Position numbers and translations under genes: made by a program. Below, in pieces: positions 43,801 to 58,299 of a stretch of DNA of 64,000 nucleotides. The DNA comes from Chionis minor (lineage: Eukaryota; Chordata; Aves; Charadriiformes; Chionididae). The stretch covers positions 434,001-498,000 of the forward strand of contig VZSF01000978.1 of the NCBI GenBank assembly GCA_013398295.1. The letters are read 5' to 3'. The first letter of the stretch is position 1, and every line of letters begins with the position of its first letter. The notes below the pieces were generated by a model. It was not told the DNA's origin, did no database searches, and saw only the letters and a program-made list of their open reading frames with translations.

Positions 43801-46800
43801 TCAGCCAGGAGAATGGGGGGACAGGGACTTGCCACACTGTGAAATCTTTCTGTAGCAGCTGCGTGTTCAACCCATGACATAAGAGAACTGTTAATAGCTC
43901 CCCTATTTATTTTCTAATGCCATTGGGCAATGGGCAAAACTGTGGGAAAGCTAATTCCCATGGGAGGTGGCTCTGCCTGCCGGCATCCCTCAGGGTGTAC
44001 CTCCTCAGGCACTGAAAATTCACAGCATGTACCAGCACAGCCTACGTATGGACTGTAAGTTGGGTTTTGGCAATTCTACCTGTGCTAAGTAGCACGTTCC
44101 TCCATAAGTGGTCCTACTGTCAACAGCGGAGTAAGTTCCTACCTGAGAGAGGAAGTCAGACAACAGCTGGTCCTCGCGAGCTGTGAGTTAAAAGTCTAGC
44201 AAGCAAGCTGATTTCCATAAAAATGGAAATGAGTCAGAGAGGGAAGAACCATATTTGAGTGCAAATGCAAGCAATTAGCTCAAAGCCATTACTGTAATGG
44301 CTAGAAAGACTTTTTTTTTTTCATTATTATCATTACTGAAATGCATTAGTGATATCTTTTTTTTTTTTTTTAAATGTAAATATACACAGTACAATCCCAT
44401 CTATCTGCCAGAGCATGAAGTAACCCCATTTCAGTGGTACATGCAGAGGAGTCTGTGGAGGCTCCTAACCACAAACACAGAACGGTACAGAGGAATATGA
44501 ATGAAGGCATTACCAGGGAGCATTTGAGAAAGGCAGCTGTGATTAGGTACGAAGACAAATATTTGCTCAAACTGAAAGCTGGACTTTCAGAACAATTTCT
44601 AGGAATACCTGCCTGGCACTACCTGTCTTCCTGGTCTTGACCCATCCTGATGCCCCTCTTCCCCACAGTATTGCTTTTCTCTTGTTCACCAGCAGACCCT
44701 TTGGAGGATGGTATGGTACTCACAGGTCCCATCACAGGGTCTGGGGACTTTCAGGGTCCTGGTGGTGTGGGGAATGGGTGTTGAGTGCAATGGAAGACAT
44801 CTGTCAGTCTCACGAAACTCATGGACAGCCTTGGATTTTTGTTCAAAGAGAATTCTAAGTCCTATCTCTCCACTTCGTCTAATCTTATTGCATTTGCAAA
44901 TACATGGGTAAAATAGATGGTCAATGAATTCAATCTCTTTTCTATGAAAAATGTGGTGAAAGTGAAAAGGTTTGGTTTCATTCAAGCTGGGAGTATGTGG
45001 AGGACTTCTCCCTGATTGTAAGTGGAAGTGGGTTGATTCTTAGGTTGCTTTTCTCTCCATCTTTTTGGTCTTGAAACAAGAAAACAAAAATAACAAAAGA
45101 GGGAAGCCCCCAGTTACACACTTAACAACAGATGTTTTGATTCAAAGAGTGCAGCTGAAGATTCTGGAACCCTGTTACAAGGTGGGCAGTGCAACCCAAT
45201 TCCCTGAAAACCACTCTCATATCTCCATTGTATTTCTCTGAGGGGAACTGTAGCATCAGACTGAGGTGAGAGCATGAAGCACTACCTGTATTGAAACCAA
45301 CCTTAGACACACAGAGGAGGTTCTCAAGTATAATTCAGAGATAATCAGTCCCCTGAGGGAGATGCGCTGCCCTGATGTAAAGAAGATGAACTGGTCATGT
45401 ATCTCAATCAGTAAGCATGATTACAGCCATTCATCTTTTTCCAGTGCTGACAGAGCCTAGGACATCCGGGAGAAATGTTCTTTTGGCAAGCCAGTGAATG
45501 TATCCATGCTTTCTAGGTCCTGAGCATGACTTCTTCAGTTATAAATTTGGGACCCAAACTTTGCCTTCCTTGACAAATATTGGCATTTGTAGGGTTTTGC
45601 TTGTGTGGCTACAGTCATCAGTGGCCTGGGGGTGTTGAGCTGTGCTCTCAACAGCCCTGCAGCCCTGCTGTGGTTCTGAAGGAACTGTCCTGTTCCTGAA
45701 GTAATTTGGTAGAAAAATACTCAGAAAAGCATAGCGTTACCAACAGGTGCATCTTCTCTGGTGGTGCCTTGTCCGTGCAGAAACACTGAGCAGCTCTTCT
45801 GGCAAAGTCACTGTGTGCAAGTGTAGTTTTAGTCACACCGGTAGCTCTGCTAGTATCTGAGCTGTTAGTGTGATGAGAAGGCAATGCTGCGTGACAGTCA
45901 GCTTGTTTGAAAATATACGTTTTTGCTTCATTAGACAGGTAAAGTGGAGACTTACAGGCCAAGCTCTGCCTTCGAGGACACGATCATGGTTCTCACTGAA
46001 GGCAGTAGAAAGAAACAGGCAGAGGTGGCGTGGGACGGGCTATTTAATCCTCTGTGCAGTGGCTTCCCCGATAGGCAGGTGGTGAATTCACCATGTTTGG
46101 TGCTCGTGGAAGTACCCCTGTGCATAAGCGTGCATGTAATTTATACCTTCCTTCAGGGGCCCCGGTGGGTCTGAACCTGGCCCAATGGTGATATGGAAGA
46201 CATTGTCTGCTAGAGAAAGATGTATTGTATTTCACACTTGCTGTTTTGGATTCAATGAGGTGACAAATGTAAGCTTGTTTTTTATTACCGTGTGGCTGCT
46301 GTATTTCTCACAATTGCTTATTGAGGGCTGCCTGACAGAGACAGAAAGTCCCTGGGTTCTGTGTTTCTGTTATTTATATGCAAGGCCACTCTCTGTGATC
46401 CTTTCAGAGATGACTGATGACCTCGGCCCCACTAGCTCAGCCTGGTGCTCATTTCTCTGCGTGAAGTGCTTCCAGCCCCCAATATGGCGTGGGATGGGGG
46501 TTCTTTCAGCAGGCACTACCCATGTCTGACAGGCCCTTGGTTCAATAGCGCTTCAAATCACGTGCTGAATTTCAAGAGTGCAAAGCTGCCCCACCAGTTT
46601 GTGGTTCATTTCATGGACGTGACCATTTCCACCAAACTCACATCGTTGGCCAGCAGGAGACCTTTGGGCAGCCATGATGAGTTGCCCCATGCAAAGCCAG
46701 TCCATGCTGATGCTGTTGGTGTTTGAGCACCGCTGGGACCCACTGGCTGTAAGCACAGAGGGCATCCTGTGGCCTGCCATGAGCCCAACAGCTGCTACTT

Positions 46801-49800
46801 TCCAAGGCAGGCTTGAAGTTATGACACCATGATGCTTTGGTGATGTAAACCTGGGGATGCGGTTCTGGAAGAATCCAACAGCGGGAAGGGAAGGAGACTG
46901 CTCCTCCTTGCCTGCGGCAGCTTTGCTGGAATGTTCCCACTGGTTTCAGTTTCACCTCTGGACTCAGGAAACTGGGGATGGTTTCTGGGATGGGTCGCAG
47001 AGAGCCAGGGTCTGGGACACTGGCTGGGTGGCTGGACGTTCTCTTTCCAGTATACCTCTATGAGAGGTGTCTTCCACTCCCAGCATGTTTTCTGTGTGGG
47101 AGTGGGAGAGATAGCAGGAGAGGGCTTTTGCCTCCCTGTGCTTCCCCAACATAAAGCTTCTGAATGGACATGAAACAATCTCTTGACCCTCTGGCTGGTG
47201 ATCAGCCGCCCTGTGCTGTTTAAACAGGATAAGGAGCCAGTTCCAGCCGAGGGAACTGCATCTGCTCATTGCACGCACCACAGCCCCTCAGAAAAAAAAT
47301 GGTGACGCTCACTTTGAGAGGAGAGCCCTGCATGGTGCGTCTGGAAGGGTTTCACAAATCAGTATGTGGCCCGCTGCTGGAGCAGGGAACACCGTGGTGA
47401 AATGGGCAGAGAAGGATGCAGTTCATTTCAGCTCAGGATGGACATCAGTTACTGACACAGTCCATTAGTGGAGCTGTTTGTTATACCAACTTAATCGTGT
47501 TTTCAGAAAGAAAAGGGGAAAAAAATAATCAATATGTGCCCAGTTCATTTTAAAATGATAAATAATCACCTGCCTCATTTATAGTATTGGTCTTGGCTGG
47601 GAGAGCGGAGGGTGCTGTGCTGGGCTGTTTGGCCAGCAGAAACAGGCACGATGCTCTCTCTGAACTCTTTTCCTGCCTCAAGGCACTGGAAAGAGATCCT
47701 GCTTCTCAAAGGTGATGCATGGAGCAGCTGCAATACCATTCTTTGACCTGAGCTTTCACATCCATCGTTACCCCTTGCTGCAATCTGCTTTTTCTGCTCC
47801 GGCCATTTTAGCGTAGCAGGTCCCAGCACTCACTGCCCTAGTCCACAGCTGTGGAAATGATTTCATCTATTCATTACATCTAAAAGAAGTCTCTGAACCA
47901 GAAACTCCAATGCTTGGTGCAAGGCCTGTGAAGGCAATAAGTAAAAAACCATCTCCTAGTGAGCACAGTCCTTGCCGCAAAGCTTGGGTCATTTTTCACT
48001 TTGCAGTGCACAGGGACTGCTTGTGCCTTGAGATACTGTGGTCAGATGGAGACGGTGGGCAGGAACCACACAAGCCCAGAATTCCAGACCAGAGACTATC
48101 CAGCGCATGCATGAACTATGCACATAGTCCAGAAGAGGTCGAAGAGCGTTTCTTCTGTATACCCTCATGTAGCAAAAGCCACGGTATAGGAAACATAGTC
48201 ACATGTATGAAACGTGGGGTATTTCTTTTTGCTGTGCTTGATGAGTGTAATTTTAGTACCGTCGGCTTTCACTGGGTTTTCTCATAAGTCTTCTGAAATT
48301 CTTGAAAATTCATGGGATTAGCTAGGAAATCATGTGATTAATAAGAGAACACTAAGGGTATAGGTTTTGTTTGGTTGGGTTTTGTTTTTATTTGTTTTTT
48401 TGAGACCTGTTGGGTTTCTAAGTCCATTTTATCTCATTGCAAACGGAAGGAGAAGAAATATCCCTAAAAAAGAAAGCTGAAGATCTAGGTGGTAAGCCTT
48501 TAAGACGTACTGTAAATATTGCAGAAATTATGAGGAGCTCACAGCAGTTTGTGAGAAAAATCTGTCTACTTAAAATACAGCCTCTCAGAGATTGGGACCA
48601 TAATTTAGTCTTGTGTGTGGAGAAATATGCTGTAAGTGCTTAACAAATTGTAAATATAATAATAACAATTAATAATAGATGAACCCCCCCCCCCAAAAAA
48701 AAAGATGAATCACTGCATTAGAGAATCTAGAAAAAATCTTTTGTTTCTTGTCAGGGATCCTGTGTGATAACCGCATCTACTACAGCAGCATATGCTGGAA
48801 AAATACTCTGAGATAGGGCTTGGTTACACAGATTTACAAACTGGATGATGGGAGTCTGGGCCGCAGCATGACAGTCTCATGAATCAGTAATAAACCTTCC
48901 TCTGCACAGCTTGCTGAGCCATGAAGGAAGCTCCATCTTTGCAGGGGTAGAGAACATGGCTTAGCCATGTATGGCAGTGGTGCATCTGGTCCTGGGATGG
49001 ATGGACCAAGGTGTGTGGGAAGGACTTTGGAGTGACTGGTGACACAAAAGGGTGCCTGTGATGACCAGGATTTTCAGTCATTGAAAAGACCAATTCCTGA
49101 TCACCAGATGTGCACAGATAATTGTACAGAAAAATGTTTTCCCAGTGTTTTCCATGGGAATATGAATGGGTTCCAGTGGACTTGCCAGCAGCCCTAGGTG
49201 AGGCACTGCACGCCTGCCTCCTCTGGCCGGCTCCAGGTGTTGCCCAGAGCCGACTGCTTGTCTCCCAGGGTGTACAAGCAGATATCATCCTGCGTGCTCA
49301 GGTTAGGGTGCATCTGTCCTCAGAGTGAGTTTATCATCCACGTGGGAGCCTACAGTGGGTTGCATGCATAATGCACATCATTCACCCCTCCAGGGCTTGA
49401 GCTCTCCGTGCGCTGATCCCAGAGAGAGTAACGTATAGTGCAGATGCCGAGCAGAGAGGGCTTTGCCAGCAAAGCAGAAATCCCATCTAAATGGCTAAAA
49501 AGTCTGCCCAGGGCACACCTGAGGGCAGAAAAACCCAAAAGTGTGTGGAAACATTGGATGTATGGTAGCATTACCTGTTCCACTTTTAGCATCCTTTTAG
49601 AGACACATTTATGCTGGGTTGTTTACTCTGAACCAAACAGATTCGTAGATTGGACATTGATTTTTAGTTATAGAAAGGTTCTTTTTGCTATCTTGAAAAT
49701 GTAAAGAAGCCATAAAATAAAAATAAATTAATTTTTTTACTATGTTAAATCCTTTTATATTGCCAAAGTGAAGAAAATTGGCAAGTGTAAAATGAGCCTT

Positions 49801-52800
49801 AAAACCTAAATGGCAAATTGTTGTTCTTCTCTTAACCTCTGTCATCTTCTCTTGGAGCATGAGATCTTGAGATCTGGTTCCAACCTTCTTCAGTGTTTGG
49901 AAACTGCTCAGCATGCACGGCAGCCTGCTCTAAACATGTGTAAATAAGTACAGCATGATGGGTTACAGCTTGGGCTTCAAACTGGTTTGAAGAGACAGTG
50001 GACACAATGCCCAGCTCAGAGGTCCTTATCTTTCAAGCAGGCAGAACTTTTAATGAGAAGCAATCAATACAAAAGGTACTGCAGAAGATTTCTAAGCTGG
50101 CCAGTGATGCAGGGAAATTTCCTCACTTCCCCTCCCTGTTTTGTGATGAAACTATCTCTTACTATCTGTTAGAAAACTCTCTGTTTTTACATAATGCTTT
50201 CCTCATTGCCTCAGTGCAGTCCTTATGCTACATTTCAGCTCTATAAAATAAATGTCTTTGAGTATTTCCACTGCTTTTCCACCACAGCTAGACAGAAAAC
50301 TCTTTTGCCTCAGTTTTTGATGGTGTTTGCATTCAACAAAGTGTTTAAGCTCCAATTAAATCCTTTTTTTCATTGAAGTAGAAACCTTTCCCATACCTTT
50401 GCTTCCACTTCATCTTTTCCTTCTTCTTACCCAGGAAAATTTCTTTGCCATCTCTCCCCTTAGGCTGACCTTTCCACTAGGATCCACTCCACAGTCCACT
50501 CTATCTCTGTTTTTCCACTCACAGCCTCAGAGACTTTTAGTACAAGGTGGTGAAACCAGTGAAAGAAGGAATATCAAATAACCATTGCTATTATTAGGGT
50601 TACGGCAGTTTCTCAGGATGATGAAAGACAGCTGTTGGCAGAGCAAGAGCATCCAGGAGACCCTGTCTGGGGTTGCTATGTCCAAGCTTTGCAGAGACAC
50701 TGGGCAAAAAAGCAGCTGTGGCTCCCAGATGCAAAAAAATCTCAGTTTATACTATGCGGTACAACACAAAGAGGGGTGGCACAATGAGGCAGATATGGTC
50801 AGTGTGGTTTTGGCATGGAAGAAGAGGAGACTCCCCTATAGAAGGACATTCCTCCTTTGGAGCTGAAGCCTGGAGCACAACTGGCCCTTAATGGACTGGA
50901 AGAGAAAATCAGCTGCATATAAAAGTAATCTGGATTTAAAACTGAACCACACTCAACAACAGCATCTGTCTCTACATACCATTGCGGCACTCACCCTGGT
51001 CCCAGTTACTTGGGGCTTGTAATGCAACCTCTTTATCAGCTCTTAACTGTACTTGAAGGAAGGGAGGGAAGGGGGAAAAAATTCTAGGGCATTTCCATAG
51101 CTATATCTCCTTTCCCATAATCTGAATGACAATCTGACACCAAAGTTTCTGTTGTCAGCTGTTCATGAGAGGGGATAAGAGAAGAGAAATTTCTTGAGGT
51201 TTCCAATTACAAATGTAATGCTCTCCACAGAACAGAAAGCAATATCTGTCTGTAATGCAGACAGGTTGAAACAGAACATGTAGAAGAGAAATAATAGAAG
51301 CGAGAGCGTGACACACACATACAGAGATGCTTCTGGCGTCTATCCCCCAATGATCCTCTGTCGTTATTTGCTGAAAAACTCAATTTATTTGTTTGGGCAT
51401 GAAAAAAAGAAAAAAACTCCCAAACCCCAGAAACAAAGAACTGTGTAGGTGGAGAAGGGGAATGTTCTTCTTCCCTCCCATCATCTCCAAGGATTTTGGA
51501 AAGCTGATCTGTTTCACACAGCTGGACATCCTTGTGGGTATCTAATAATATAAACCACCTAATGACAGGTAGCAGCTGGCATATTTTAATTTTATCAGAA
51601 TGTTGATATTACTGGTTTTGTCAGCTCTTGGACCTGACTCCTGTCTCAGTTACACTAGCGAAGTCAGGTCCTTGCTCTGCAACTCTCCTGGGGCTGCCAA
51701 GGACAGAACCTGGTTCAGTTCATGCAGTCAGGTCATGGGTCATCTTTCCCATTTCTCTGATTGCAGGAAACATTTGCCCCTGTCTGGAGGCAATATGATC
51801 AATGTGGTAACATTGGTGGTGTGCAGAAGGTCGCCTGTGGCATTTTTGGGCTCCCATTTTAATAAATGAAACAAAATCAGCAACCTTTTCCTCTCCACTA
51901 ATTTAGCCTTACCCTATTTGTTTTCCTGCTTCCTGAGGGCTTTTGTAACCAAGCATTACAGGCTGTTTGACTTATCAGATGCAGTTGTAGGTGATAAGCT
52001 GATGACTTATAAGAGCAATTAGTGCAACCAGCAGAGACACCAGGCACAGAATGATTTTGCCAGAATGGTTTATGGAGAAATGTTATCTACTTAGACGCTG
52101 TTCTTTCCTAAGCTTGTTTTAATGTTTCTTTTGAATCTGTTTTTTCTAGAACCCCTGATCCTGGTGTCTCTCCATTTAGGAGTTCTCCCCATCTGTGCTG
52201 AGGGTGTCAGTGCCACACCTGTGCCCAGGGAAAAGGGCAACAGGAGGATTTCAATTAACCCCACAAAGCGTTCCCTGAGAAACCTGATAGGAGCTGAATA
52301 TAGTGTCAGGTGTCCCAGCACTGAGTGTCAGAGAACAACGGGCAACTTCACAGGGCTCGTTGCCAGGAGCTGCCAGCTAAGTCTCTCTGCACTGACAGCC
52401 TTGGAGATTTACAAACAGTGGGTGATGCCTTGTGAACTTGCTCCAGGAAATAAACTACGCAGATATGTCCATCCCTAAGGAAGGGAGGCTAGGGTGACCA
52501 TCAACTACCCCAATATCTTATCTGTTTTTGACTTCTTGGGGTAGATAAAGGCTCAAAGTAAATCAATTCCCTTTCCTCTGCCTGACTTGGTCCTGCTTGG
52601 TTTTTCTTCCTGCCTATGTAAAAACTCCCCATGGCACTGTAAAGAGACAGGATTCTCATCCCAATATGGCTCTGTCTTCAGTAACAGCCTTGTGAGGTGG
52701 CCTGTCCAGCAGTGGCTGGAGTTACAAAGGAAGGCCACTGCTTAGTTTACTTCTCCTTCAAGTTTACTCCTGCTTTGAAGATTTTCCTGGCTTGTTTCCT

Positions 52801-55800
52801 GAAGTGTGGTGAATTCCAGGCATTTTCATCCTTTTTCATCACCTCACAGGGACCTGTTCTTTGCCTGTCAGCTCTGTCCTTGCAGCCAGGTAGGTGAATC
52901 AAGCCAACAACAGTTTTACCAGATAAAAAAGTGTTTTTGTGGACTTTGCTGCTTATTTTAGTTTGGGAACTGCTCTGAACCAGGTTGGCAAAAACAAAGA
53001 CAATCTATACTTCTAGCAGGAAGTCTTGCTGGGATAATGACAACTCTTTGTTTACTGACCAGCCCCTTTCACTGCACACGCCGCTTTCAGATGTGTGGAG
53101 TGACAGCTTCTTCGGGCTCTAGCCAAAGGACTGGGATGCGCTTTCCTTCCACCTTTTAGTTAAGTGGGAAAGAACAGCCTTCTCTGCACGCAGAGAAGTG
53201 GCATGAAGCCTGCCTTGCAGGAACTATAAAAGCCAGGGTCTGGGGTCTGTCTCTGCTTGAGAGTTTCAGATGATTCCTGGCATATGCATAAATCTACCTC
53301 AGAGCCCTAACAGTGACTGTCAGGTTGTATTCAGGCAGGTTGTGGGTGCCAGGTCCCAAGGCTGGTGCACAGAGACGGACACGTGGGTTTGGCAGCAAGG
53401 AAGGGGCTGCTCAGCCCCAGGGCTCACAGGAGAACCTGAGCTGTTTTTTCTGCTTAAACGAGGTGATGCACCATCTAAATTGGTTAAAATTCTGTTTACT
53501 GCGTCTGAGGCAAGTGCAGCCTAAATTCTCTGATCTCTAAGGATGACATTTTGGCTCCAGCACATAGCCCTGGTGAAAATGCATAGAATTCTGGGCTGGT
53601 AGGCTGCTGCTGGGAACAAATTTATTTCAGACTTAGTCCTGTACTGCTGTGAGCTCAGTGCAGCCACATTGTGCACTGCCGGAAAACCAGGGAGAATTAA
53701 TGGGAAGTGAAAGTGATTCAACCCTAGGGCCTGAGAAATTCTCCTCTAATGCTGGTTTTCCAGCTGAGCAGTACCTTGACTTTAGTGGAATTACCCCTGA
53801 TTCATACCAGTGTACATAAAGGTCCTGGAAACAGACCAAACTGAGGCAGGTTTTGCGTCTGACTTAGCTTGCTGCTCATGTTTTAATTTTCCAATATCAA
53901 GGGTGATTTGGATGCCAATCCTATTTTCACCCAAATCCTAGAACGCAGGTCCATGGAAATATTGTTTGGATTTGGGCCCCATCTCTGACAGCCAATCCTG
54001 CCTAACTTCACCATCCATCTTAAAGAAAGCATAAGCCTGAACAGCCGGTGTCACCGAGGAAAACAAATGAAATTTGAAGAATGTGTTAGGTTTAAGATCA
54101 GAGATGGAGACTGGAACAATGAGAGGTTTACAAGCCCAGCTTGCTTTGTTAATAGCTCAAGAGAGGCAACATTGATTCTTTTAACGTGATATCTGCCCTA
54201 GTAATGTTCCTTTAAGAAGAGCGAGGCACAGTGAGATACTGTAAGGTTTCATTCTCACTGATGGGGTCTTTGCTGTGAGCGTTGTTATTCTGATCAGCTT
54301 TGACATCGTATAAAATAGCACTTATTCTCCAAGTAATCCGAGAAGCTCTTCAGAATTCATGAGGTTTAAGTCCAAATAATTACATTTATTGATCTCTGCT
54401 ATGTGAAGAAAATTTCCAATTTATTGCAAACCTGTTTGGTGTTAGACCGCAAATTAGGCTATGTCAGGAATTTCTCTTTTTCTGTCTCTATTTTTTTGAG
54501 GCTTTTGTTGGGCCTCGAGATGGTTTGCCTGATAATAAAGGCGGTCAAAACTGTTGTCGCTGAGCAGGCAAACTAGGACACCTGGTGCTGGCAGCAAGCC
54601 CTGGGCCAGGTGAACCCCGCGGTGGTCTGAAGGGAGGAGGTAGGGGTGCAGGTCTGCAGCTCACACCACTGATGCTCTGCTCCCTACCCTGCCATGGCCT
54701 CATGGAGAGAGGCTGGGTGCTAACTGCTCTGATCTTCTCTGGAGAATGAAATGGAGACAGTGCATCCTCCAGTACATTGAGGTTAAAGCCCAAGTACTTG
54801 GAGGACCCCAAATGCACCCTTGTGCCCAGAGGCTTCTTCTCTAGGAAAAGGAGGCTGGTGTTCCTGCTGGTTGTGCCAGAACTAAAGGGGAAGTGCCAGT
54901 GTGGCTTAGCAGTGGCTACAAGAGCCATTCATGCTACGTCTCCATCTAGATTAATTCCCAGAGATACCAGATCTTAATCAAACTTTGCTGCTCCAGGGCT
55001 TCTTTGAAGCACAAGTGGATTAAATGCATTTGCAGGGAGTCCTCATCCCGTTTTGCTGAAGGACCCCACAACCACAGTGAGGGAGGGGAAGACTGTACCT
55101 GAAAAGCAGACCTGGTTGCAGATCAGGCCTGAGGTGCACAGGCACAGCTCCAGCTGTACATACACGTGCCCTGGAAGAGATGAAGTCAGGCATCAGCAAA
55201 CTCATCTGGGCAGCACAGTGCTGTCAGGACCAAACTTTGGTTTTGGAGTCACCTGCAAGAGATCAGCCCAGCACCTACTTGGAGCCTGGCATGGATGGTA
55301 GGGTCTGTCTGGAGAATTCAGCTTCTGGACATATGGGTTTCTGCTTCTGAAGGTAAGTCATCAAGTCCCCAACAGAGCAAAACACTTATGGTGAGTTTGC
55401 CTTAAGCATGGAAATAGTCCAGGTGCTTAAAAGAAACATGTTTTACAGAGTTCACTAGCTCAGAAGTTAAGAATCCAAAGCTGGTGCATATAAAAGCCAT
55501 GGCAAAAGTCACAGGGATGTCGTAATATACACTGCATCGGATACTGGCTTTCTGTTGGCGGAAGCAAGGACTTTGCAGGTTGCTGCTTGCTCCCTCCCTT
55601 GCTGCCGGGTTCTGCACCGAGCCCTTGGGCAGGGAGACTCGGCAGGGGCTCCCTGTGCTCAGGGCACTGGTCTGGCCTGGCAGTGGCCACGGGAAGACCA
55701 TCCCAGTGGCCCACAGCCATACAACTCCCTGCCCTTCTGCTGTGGCAGGGTAGTGCGGGCTTTGCTGGGGCTGGCGAGGGATCTAGCAGGGCAGGAAGGG

Positions 55801-57090
55801 GATGTTTGTGCTGCTGGAGTCCTGTGAGACTGGAAGGTGTTGGCAACAGTTTAATAAATGATGCCTTTCCTCAAATATGCCTTTAAATTTAGATCTCAGT
55901 TTAATAAGGCAGTCCTCACATGTTGTTTCAGGGCACATGTATTATTTAAAAAACACTTATAAAGGATTAATGTACTCCGGAGCCCCACTGACACAAATCT
56001 CTGTCATTTCCAGTGCCAAAAGCCAAAACAGGCCAGCTTATTCCAAGAAACCCTTTTCATCTGTGTGTTTATCTCTAAATCTGGCAGTGGGAAAAGTGCT
56101 AGACTCACAATCTTTTGTTTATCTACAGGAGTCCTTTGTTTATCCGGTAAACAGATACAACACAAGCAGCGGTAATGCCGTCTCTTCCCGTGCTCAATCT
56201 ATCCTTTCTGTTTTGCACATCGTTAGTGTATTTGCACAGAAGCTCTCAAAGCTTCTGATAAATTTATGCTGACTTCTGCCTTCTTTGACCGTGCAGGCTG
56301 GTTGCCTGTACCTCTGGTGTCTGGGGTAGCGATTTGTAAACTGGGAGACGTGTCTGTCTTTTGCAAAGCATTTCTGTATCTGCAGGTGTCGACAGCTAGA
56401 GGGCTCTTGCGGATGGAGCCGTTATTATTTTTACATGGCAGGTCGCTGTGCCACAGGGAGGAACAGCGTTGTCTCCCTCCATGACCCCACACTGGGCTGC
56501 TGGTAGCTGCCCCTTCGGTTCCGACAACTGCAAAGTGCTGGGCAGTTTTGTCGCTCGTTTAGCTGGAGCAGGCAGCATTTCCGAGTGCAGCTTGGTCTTG
56601 GCATCTTTCATCTGCTGAAGGGGTGACTGAAGTCACCCCCACAAAAGCTGGAGATAAGCTTTTGCAGGGTGCAGCAGCTCCTATCAGGAGAAGTTTGCAT
56701 GGGGCCTTAAACATTGCTGCTCTTCTGGCACATACTTCTGGAGGATGGGCTTGTGCCAAAAACACCGTCTTCGGCTGGTCAGGCCCAGCAGCAACCTTGC
56801 CGGGCAGTGGGAGGAGGGTGGTGGAGACCAGCTACCTTCTCTGGTCCCGTCAGAGCGCTCCTTGTGCAGCCCTGTTTTGCTGCAGCGGGCATGCAGCTGG
56901 TGTGGGGGGCTCCCTCCCCTCGGGCTGACCTTGCTCTCTCTGACCAGTGGAAATGCTTTGTTAGGTGGGGGGGGGACATGGCAGGAGGGGCGGGAGGTCA
57001 GCAGTTTTCCCACACAGCTGAGTCGAGAGGTGGGGTGAGAGGGAGAGACAGCCGCGCTGCGCCTGTGGTCTCACCGCGCAGAGAGAATCG
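40801..57090. other. Long intergenic stretch, no gene recognised
   Basis: About 16 kb without a supported coding exon. Present are a G11 tract (41596-41606), T tracts near 44309-44372, and a C11-A9 tract (48684-48703). The many short ORFs on both strands show no family motif. Confidence 0.6.
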
Positions 57091-57207
57091 GTGGTGGGAC
57101 GAGCAATAGCCCAGCCTTCCTGAGTCTTGGGGGGGCCACCTTCCCAGTGGTGGGACCAGCAATAGCCCAGCCTTCCTGAGCCTTGCCGGGGGGCACCTTC
57201 CCAGTGG
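57091..57207. repeat. GC-rich tandem repeat, about 2 copies of 56-57 bp
   Basis: Unit 1 (57091-57146) and unit 2 (57147-57203) both read gtggtgggac, agcaatagcccagccttcct and gag.cttg, then a G run and caccttccca. Units differ at a few bases and in G-run length. A third start (gtgg) follows at 57204. Confidence 0.9.
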
Positions 57208-58299
57208 CTGTCCGTATCTGCATGTGGGGAGGGTGACAGCCCTCCAGCTGCTGGCTGGGCTCCATCTGAGCTGCCTGCCTGCCTCTGTGTGCCGGGGGAA
57301 GTTGTGGGATGGAGAGATTTTGCCTCACCATCAGCACTGCAGAAAGCAGCCAGTTGTTAACAACCAAGGTTTTGCTGGCACCGAAGATCTTTGCAAATTA
57401 TTGTTGTGCACAACTCTTCTCCTGCCCTTTCCTTTCTCTGTGCTCCTTCCCCCTGGTCTTTGATTTAATAAATCAAAGCTTAGTGCCAAGTCTTGTTAAA
57501 TTCCAACTTCCCTGTTATTCCCTCTCTGCCCTTTGGGAGATGAAAGTTTGGAAATGTGTATAGTAATGAGGGTTGTGAGAGGTGAGTAAAAGACATGAGA
57601 AATGTAAACTAGGAGGATGATCAAAGATGATGCATTAGCTCCGATGAGGAACTATATTGTTGCTAATAGGTTGGCCAAGCCGATACAGAGCAACAGGAAA
57701 AAAAATCCCTGCTGTGGTACTGCCAATAAAGTCTCAGCCTGTGTTGGGACGAAGCTGAGAGGAGAATGTAATGGAGAGGGACCTCTGATATCTGCACTTG
57801 TCTTTGGTGACAGAGGTAGATAATCTCAGCTCTTGAGGCAGCTGAAGAGCTAAAGCATCCAGAGTTGGTGAAAAATACCCAGTTATGCTGTCGCAGAAAA
57901 TAATATGAAGTATTCCCATTTCTTTCTTCCCTTTTTTTTTTTTAATTTAGAGAAAATAACATCAATTATTTTGATTCGAGCTTTTATTGTTTAACTACCA
58001 TCTTTGAAAAGTGACAGGATAACAAGTTTTTAGTTCTAACTTTTTGACTTTTCTCTCTCCTGTTCACCTGCTCTTTTCGTTTTCATCATCCTATTTCTTT
58101 TCCTCAGTAGGGTGAAGGGAAAAGAATAGAGGAGTAAATCCAACCCTCCACTGAGCTCTAAAACAGATATGATGAAAGAATTTGTATTTTTTTAAATTTA
58201 TTTTTTAAATTTCAAAACACCCAAAAGGGAAAAAAGAGGTCAATTTCCATTGGAAACCTTTTTCTAACAACTTTTTTCTAAAAAATACCTTTCCTGTTT
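57208..58299. other. Intergenic, nothing recognised
   Basis: AT-rich unique sequence with T/A runs near 57930-57950 and 58190-58215. Confidence 0.6.

Noticed and set aside
52122..52478. 118-codon plus-strand frame with a hydrophobic start
   Set aside because: It resembles no known family and has no supporting splice or conservation evidence; likely chance.
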